NCBI GenBank assembly: GCA_004299545.1
Contig: SCRB01000870.1
Span: forward strand, 1 to 7,140
Direction: 5' to 3'
DNA: 7,140 nt
DNA from: Rhizobiaceae bacterium
GTDB taxonomy: Bacteria > Pseudomonadota > Alphaproteobacteria > Rhizobiales > Rhizobiaceae
A program made the translations under genes and the position numbers. The notes beneath the pieces are model-generated. The model made no database searches. It saw nothing but the letters and a program-made list of their open reading frames with translations, and was not told where the DNA came from. Within the stretch, counting starts at the first letter, position 1. Every line of letters begins with the position of its first letter. Below, piece after piece: positions 7,052 through 7,140 of the stretch.

Positions 7052-7140
7052 TCAGCCGACTTTGCGGAAACAGGCGGCGAAGAATCCATCGAGTCCCGAA
7101 AATTCCGGCGTTTCCATGGTGAGATCGGCCGGGGTGGTAC
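7052..7140 (-). CDS. rsmB: probable 16S rRNA (cytosine-C5)-methyltransferase RsmB, C-terminal 28 residues (rest beyond window edge)
   Basis: Only the last 28 codons and the TGA at 7052-7054 are inside the window. The end reads PEFSGLDGFFAACFRKVG; the G-x-DGFF-x-A pattern is the characteristic C terminus of the RsmB/Sun/NOL1-NOP2 family of S-adenosylmethionine-dependent rRNA m5C methyltransferases (E. coli RsmB modifies C967 of 16S rRNA). The catalytic cysteines and cofactor site lie outside, so the call rests on this tail and on remembered gene order beside the heparinase-like gene and purH in rhizobia. Another RsmB/RsmF-like paralogue is possible. Confidence 0.65.
   Translation of the reverse strand, partial: TTPADLTMETPEFSGLDGFFAACFRKVG

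Overview
The window reads as an ordinary chromosomal housekeeping segment of an alphaproteobacterium, most likely a member of the Rhizobiales (Rhizobium/Sinorhizobium/Agrobacterium type). The reasons are GC-rich coding DNA with strong G/C preference at third codon positions, the character of the protein sequences, and a gene order rsmB - heparinase-like - purH that I recall from rhizobial genomes; I could not check this against a database. There is no insertion sequence, phage gene, CRISPR array or obvious island boundary.

Layout from left to right. (1) Minus strand, 1-1865: a D-alanyl-D-alanine carboxypeptidase (peptidase S11) gene is followed after only 10 bases by a COG0523/CobW-type metal-binding GTPase gene, which is cut by the left edge inside its histidine-rich segment. 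They look like one transcription unit, with a candidate promoter at 1971-1999. (2) A 316-base divergent spacer, 1866-2181, holds that promoter, a short perfect stem-loop and three copies of the hexamer CCGTTA. (3) Plus strand, 2182-3348: an M20-family amidohydrolase (hippurate hydrolase/IAA-amino acid hydrolase type). (4) Plus strand, 3400-3476: tRNA-Arg with anticodon CCU, preceded by a plausible tight promoter. (5) Minus strand, 3490-5106: purH, ending 13 bases from the tRNA, tail to tail. (6) Minus strand, 5181-6932: a heparinase II/III-like protein without a visible signal peptide. (7) Minus strand, 7052-7140: the last 28 codons of what looks like rsmB, a 16S rRNA m5C methyltransferase, cut by the right edge.

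The right-hand genes, read right to left, run rRNA methylation, a putative polysaccharide-lyase-like protein and the last two steps of IMP synthesis, all in the same direction. The left-hand pair joins peptidoglycan trimming in the periplasm to a cytoplasmic metal-handling GTPase. I see no clear undescribed system. The best leads are the heparinase-like protein of unknown role lodged between two housekeeping genes, the tight pairing of carboxypeptidase and metallochaperone-like GTPase, and an 8-base inverted repeat in front of the heparinase-like gene.
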